Shown one piece after another: positions 62,771 through 64,000 of a stretch of 64,000 nucleotides of DNA. The stretch lies in contig NZ_VXDB01000003.1 in NCBI RefSeq assembly GCF_008711325.1, positions 62,001-126,000 on the forward strand. The letters are read 5' to 3'. This DNA comes from Roseibium sediminis. GTDB lineage: Bacteria; Pseudomonadota; Alphaproteobacteria; Rhizobiales; Stappiaceae. Below the pieces are notes generated by a model, which had not been told where the DNA came from, searched no databases, and worked only from the letters and a program-made list of their open reading frames with translations. Made by a program: the position numbers and the translations under genes. Numbering within the stretch: the stretch's first letter is position 1; each line of letters opens with the position of its first letter.

Positions 62771-62810
62771 CGGCCCTCGAGCCCTCCAGCTCTCCCGGCA
62801 GATCTGCCAC

Positions 62811-62846
62811 ACCCTGCATCATCGACAATTGATGCAGGGTGTTTTG
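62811..62846 (+). terminator. Rho-independent terminator after the GGDEF-EAL gene
   Basis: ACCCTGCATCA (62811-62821) pairs with TGATGCAGGGT (62830-62840), followed by GTTTTG. It lies 40 bp after the stop. Confidence 0.85.
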
Positions 62847-63036
62847 CGTTTCCCGCCGTCCATTTCTCCCCGAATTCCCCGAAAACTGTTCACAAATCGG
62901 TCATCGCGTTAACTATTTTTCCAATTTCTTCAAAAGAACCAATGCAAAAAAGTTAACAAGACATTAAGTTAGAGGGATAGAAGGAAACTTCCGGGACAGG
63001 TGCGCGGCAGACGGATCAACCCGGAAACAGGCGAAG

Positions 63037-63381
63037 GTGCAGTTCTTGCGCGTTGATCCGGTTTCCGCCCTTGGGCGGTCGACAGTCAGACGGAAACGCC
63101 GTTCAGTTGCAGAAACTGAGACGGAACGCTTTGCGCCAAGACAGCCGGAGCACTTGCCGGTTGCCACGCAGGCTCCCGAGCCGATTGAACGCGTTGACCT
63201 GAACGCCAGATACCGCCCCAACTCTGTTTTCCTTGCCCACCTGATCGCGACACGCGACCAGTTTCCGCAAACACGCTACCGCCGTCAGCGGGAGCCGGAA
63301 CATGGGGCAGACGTTTACCGGGCGACAGCCGCCCGGCCGCGCCAGCGCGAAGTTGGCCACGTGGTCTCTACCGAACTCTGA
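63037..63381 (+). CDS. Small hypothetical protein, Arg-rich
   Basis: A 114-residue basic protein from GTG 63037 with purine-rich GGCGAAG before it. There is no signal peptide, membrane segment or recognised motif. The C-terminal half, with YRPNSVFLAHLIATRDQFPQ followed by an Arg-rich stretch, looks more ordered than the N-terminal half. I recall similar short proteins of unknown function in Rhizobiales. It lies alone between a terminator and the second repeat copy. Confidence 0.55.
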   Translation: MQFLRVDPVSALGRSTVRRKRRSVAETETERFAPRQPEHLPVATQAPEPIERVDLNARYRPNSVFLAHLIATRDQFPQTRYRRQREPEHGADVYRATAARPRQREVGHVVSTEL

Positions 63382-63388
63382 TCTTAAG

Positions 63389-63491
63389 AGTATTTCCAGG
63401 CGAAGTGGATACCGGTTCGCCGTCAGGAAATGCGCCAAATCAAATATTTAGAGCACGTCGAGTGATTCAGTGAATGCGAGACGTGCTCTAG
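63389..63491. repeat. Dispersed palindromic repeat, copy 2
   Basis: About 100 bp closely matching 31977-32084. The 3' half forms an 11-bp perfect hairpin stem: TAGAGCACGTC (63449-63459) with GACGTGCTCTA (63480-63490); ATTCA/TGAAT lies within the loop. The shared upstream block runs from CCGG(T/C)TCGCCGTCAGGAAA to CAAATATTTAG. This copy is the better preserved one. Confidence 0.78.
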
Positions 63492-63559
63492 CCATCCACA
63501 CAGGACCGCTGCACTACCGGTGTTGCAAAATTGTGCGCGTCGCACTGGCAGCCCGCACT

Positions 63560-64000
63560 TCACGCCTCAATGCGCACAAAGCCGGTCAGTCCGGTTTTCT
63601 GATGCTCGATCACATGGCAATGAACCGCCCAGTCTCCCGGATTGTCGGCAACCAGCGCCACTTCCATCGTCTCTTCCGAAAGCAGAAGCGCTGTATCAGT
63701 GAAGAGCGGCGCCACACTCCGCTTGTTGGACGAAAGCAGCTGAAACGTGACCCCGTGAAGATGGATCGGATGATCATTCGGCGTTTCGTTGCGCAGGCGA
63801 AGCACATAGGTCTTGCCCTGCTTCATGATGGCGAGTGGCTCGAGAGGACCCGGAACATCGCCCTGCCAGGCAATGCGGTTGATGGACCAGAATGTATATC
63901 CAAGCGATCCGCAAATGCTGGCCTGTGGCGCGTTTCCTTCCGGTGACCAACCAAACACAAAATCCAGAACCTCCGCATTTTGAAGATCAGGCTGTGCAAC
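63560..64000 (-). CDS. Multicopper oxidase, C-terminal part (N-terminus off window)
   Basis: The last 146 or so residues of a multicopper oxidase; the frame is open to the right edge. Copper ligands are visible in NDHPIHLHGVTFQLLS and in HCHVIEHQKTGL, which supplies the type 1 Cys and His and two type 3 His. The residue at the type 1 axial position appears to be Leu. The C-terminus ends GFVRIEA. Family members oxidise copper(I), phenols or other substrates in the periplasm; the substrate cannot be assigned from this fragment. Confidence 0.92.
   Translation of the reverse strand, partial: VAQPDLQNAEVLDFVFGWSPEGNAPQASICGSLGYTFWSINRIAWQGDVPGPLEPLAIMKQGKTYVLRLRNETPNDHPIHLHGVTFQLLSSNKRSVAPLFTDTALLLSEETMEVALVADNPGDWAVHCHVIEHQKTGLTGFVRIEA

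Noticed and set aside
1..64000. CRISPR arrays, insertion sequences, prophage structural genes, restriction or toxin-antitoxin systems
   Set aside because: No regularly spaced repeats, transposase motifs, capsid or tail genes, methylase motifs or paired toxin-antitoxin genes were seen; only the integrase module suggests mobility.

Overview
The window looks like the chromosome of a marine alphaproteobacterium of the order Hyphomicrobiales (Rhizobiales), most likely near Stappiaceae (Roseibium/Labrenzia). This rests on gene content, not a search: a DMSP demethylase operon, an N-acetylglutaminylglutamine amide (NAGGN) osmolyte cluster, CarD and RpoH regulators, an iron locus with a RirA-type TGA-N9-TCA site, and a rhizobial-style palindromic repeat found twice. 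Base composition is moderately GC-rich. There is one tRNA, no rRNA, no CRISPR array and no recognisable insertion sequence.

Layout. 1-14142: a catabolic cluster. Ribose-type ABC transporter genes and a short-chain dehydrogenase (SDR) point left. An unusual regulator (winged helix fused to a maltose-binding-type domain) points right, followed by an SDR, a creatinase-fold M24 protein, E1 alpha and beta of an acetoin-dehydrogenase-like complex, a two-lipoyl carrier protein, an aldehyde dehydrogenase, a separate E2 acyltransferase and a third SDR. My reading is oxidation of a diol-like compound to an acyloin, thiamine-dependent cleavage to acyl-CoA plus aldehyde, and aldehyde oxidation. The substrate is unknown. 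14170-21873: an M20 amidohydrolase diverging from a peptide-type ABC transporter (with a permease-ATPase fusion) and a GntR regulator. 21886-27208: the NAGGN operon with a divergent MarR regulator. 27300-29284: a small integrase module abutting tRNA-Arg(CCT).

29588-45208: mostly housekeeping and regulation. It holds a nuclease-like protein, an M48 lipoprotein protease, an RpoH-type sigma factor, CarD, ferredoxin FdxA, an S4 RNA-binding protein overlapping a Suv3-like helicase, a LuxR solo, pyruvate carboxylase, a cytochrome P460-like protein, a glutamine amidotransferase and a lone TerB protein. 45399-50700: a probable iron-uptake operon (imelysin, di-heme oxidoreductase, second imelysin, DUF1513) behind the RirA-type site. 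50848-53709: an AsmA-family protein.

53795-59925: DMSP demethylation. A GntR repressor diverges, across a perfect 17-bp palindrome, from DUF2182, DUF1326, dmdA, dmdB and acuI. This converts DMSP to methylmercaptopropionate and its CoA ester and reduces acryloyl-CoA. The two DUF proteins are the unexplained part. 60167-64000: rpmI-rplT, a probably inactive GGDEF-EAL protein, a small unknown protein, the second repeat copy and the C-terminal part of a multicopper oxidase cut by the window edge.

The most interesting items are the regulator fused to a solute-binding domain with its paired operator, the split E2 with a dead catalytic domain, the M24 protein with a changed metal site, and the DUF2182-DUF1326 pair inside the DMSP operon.
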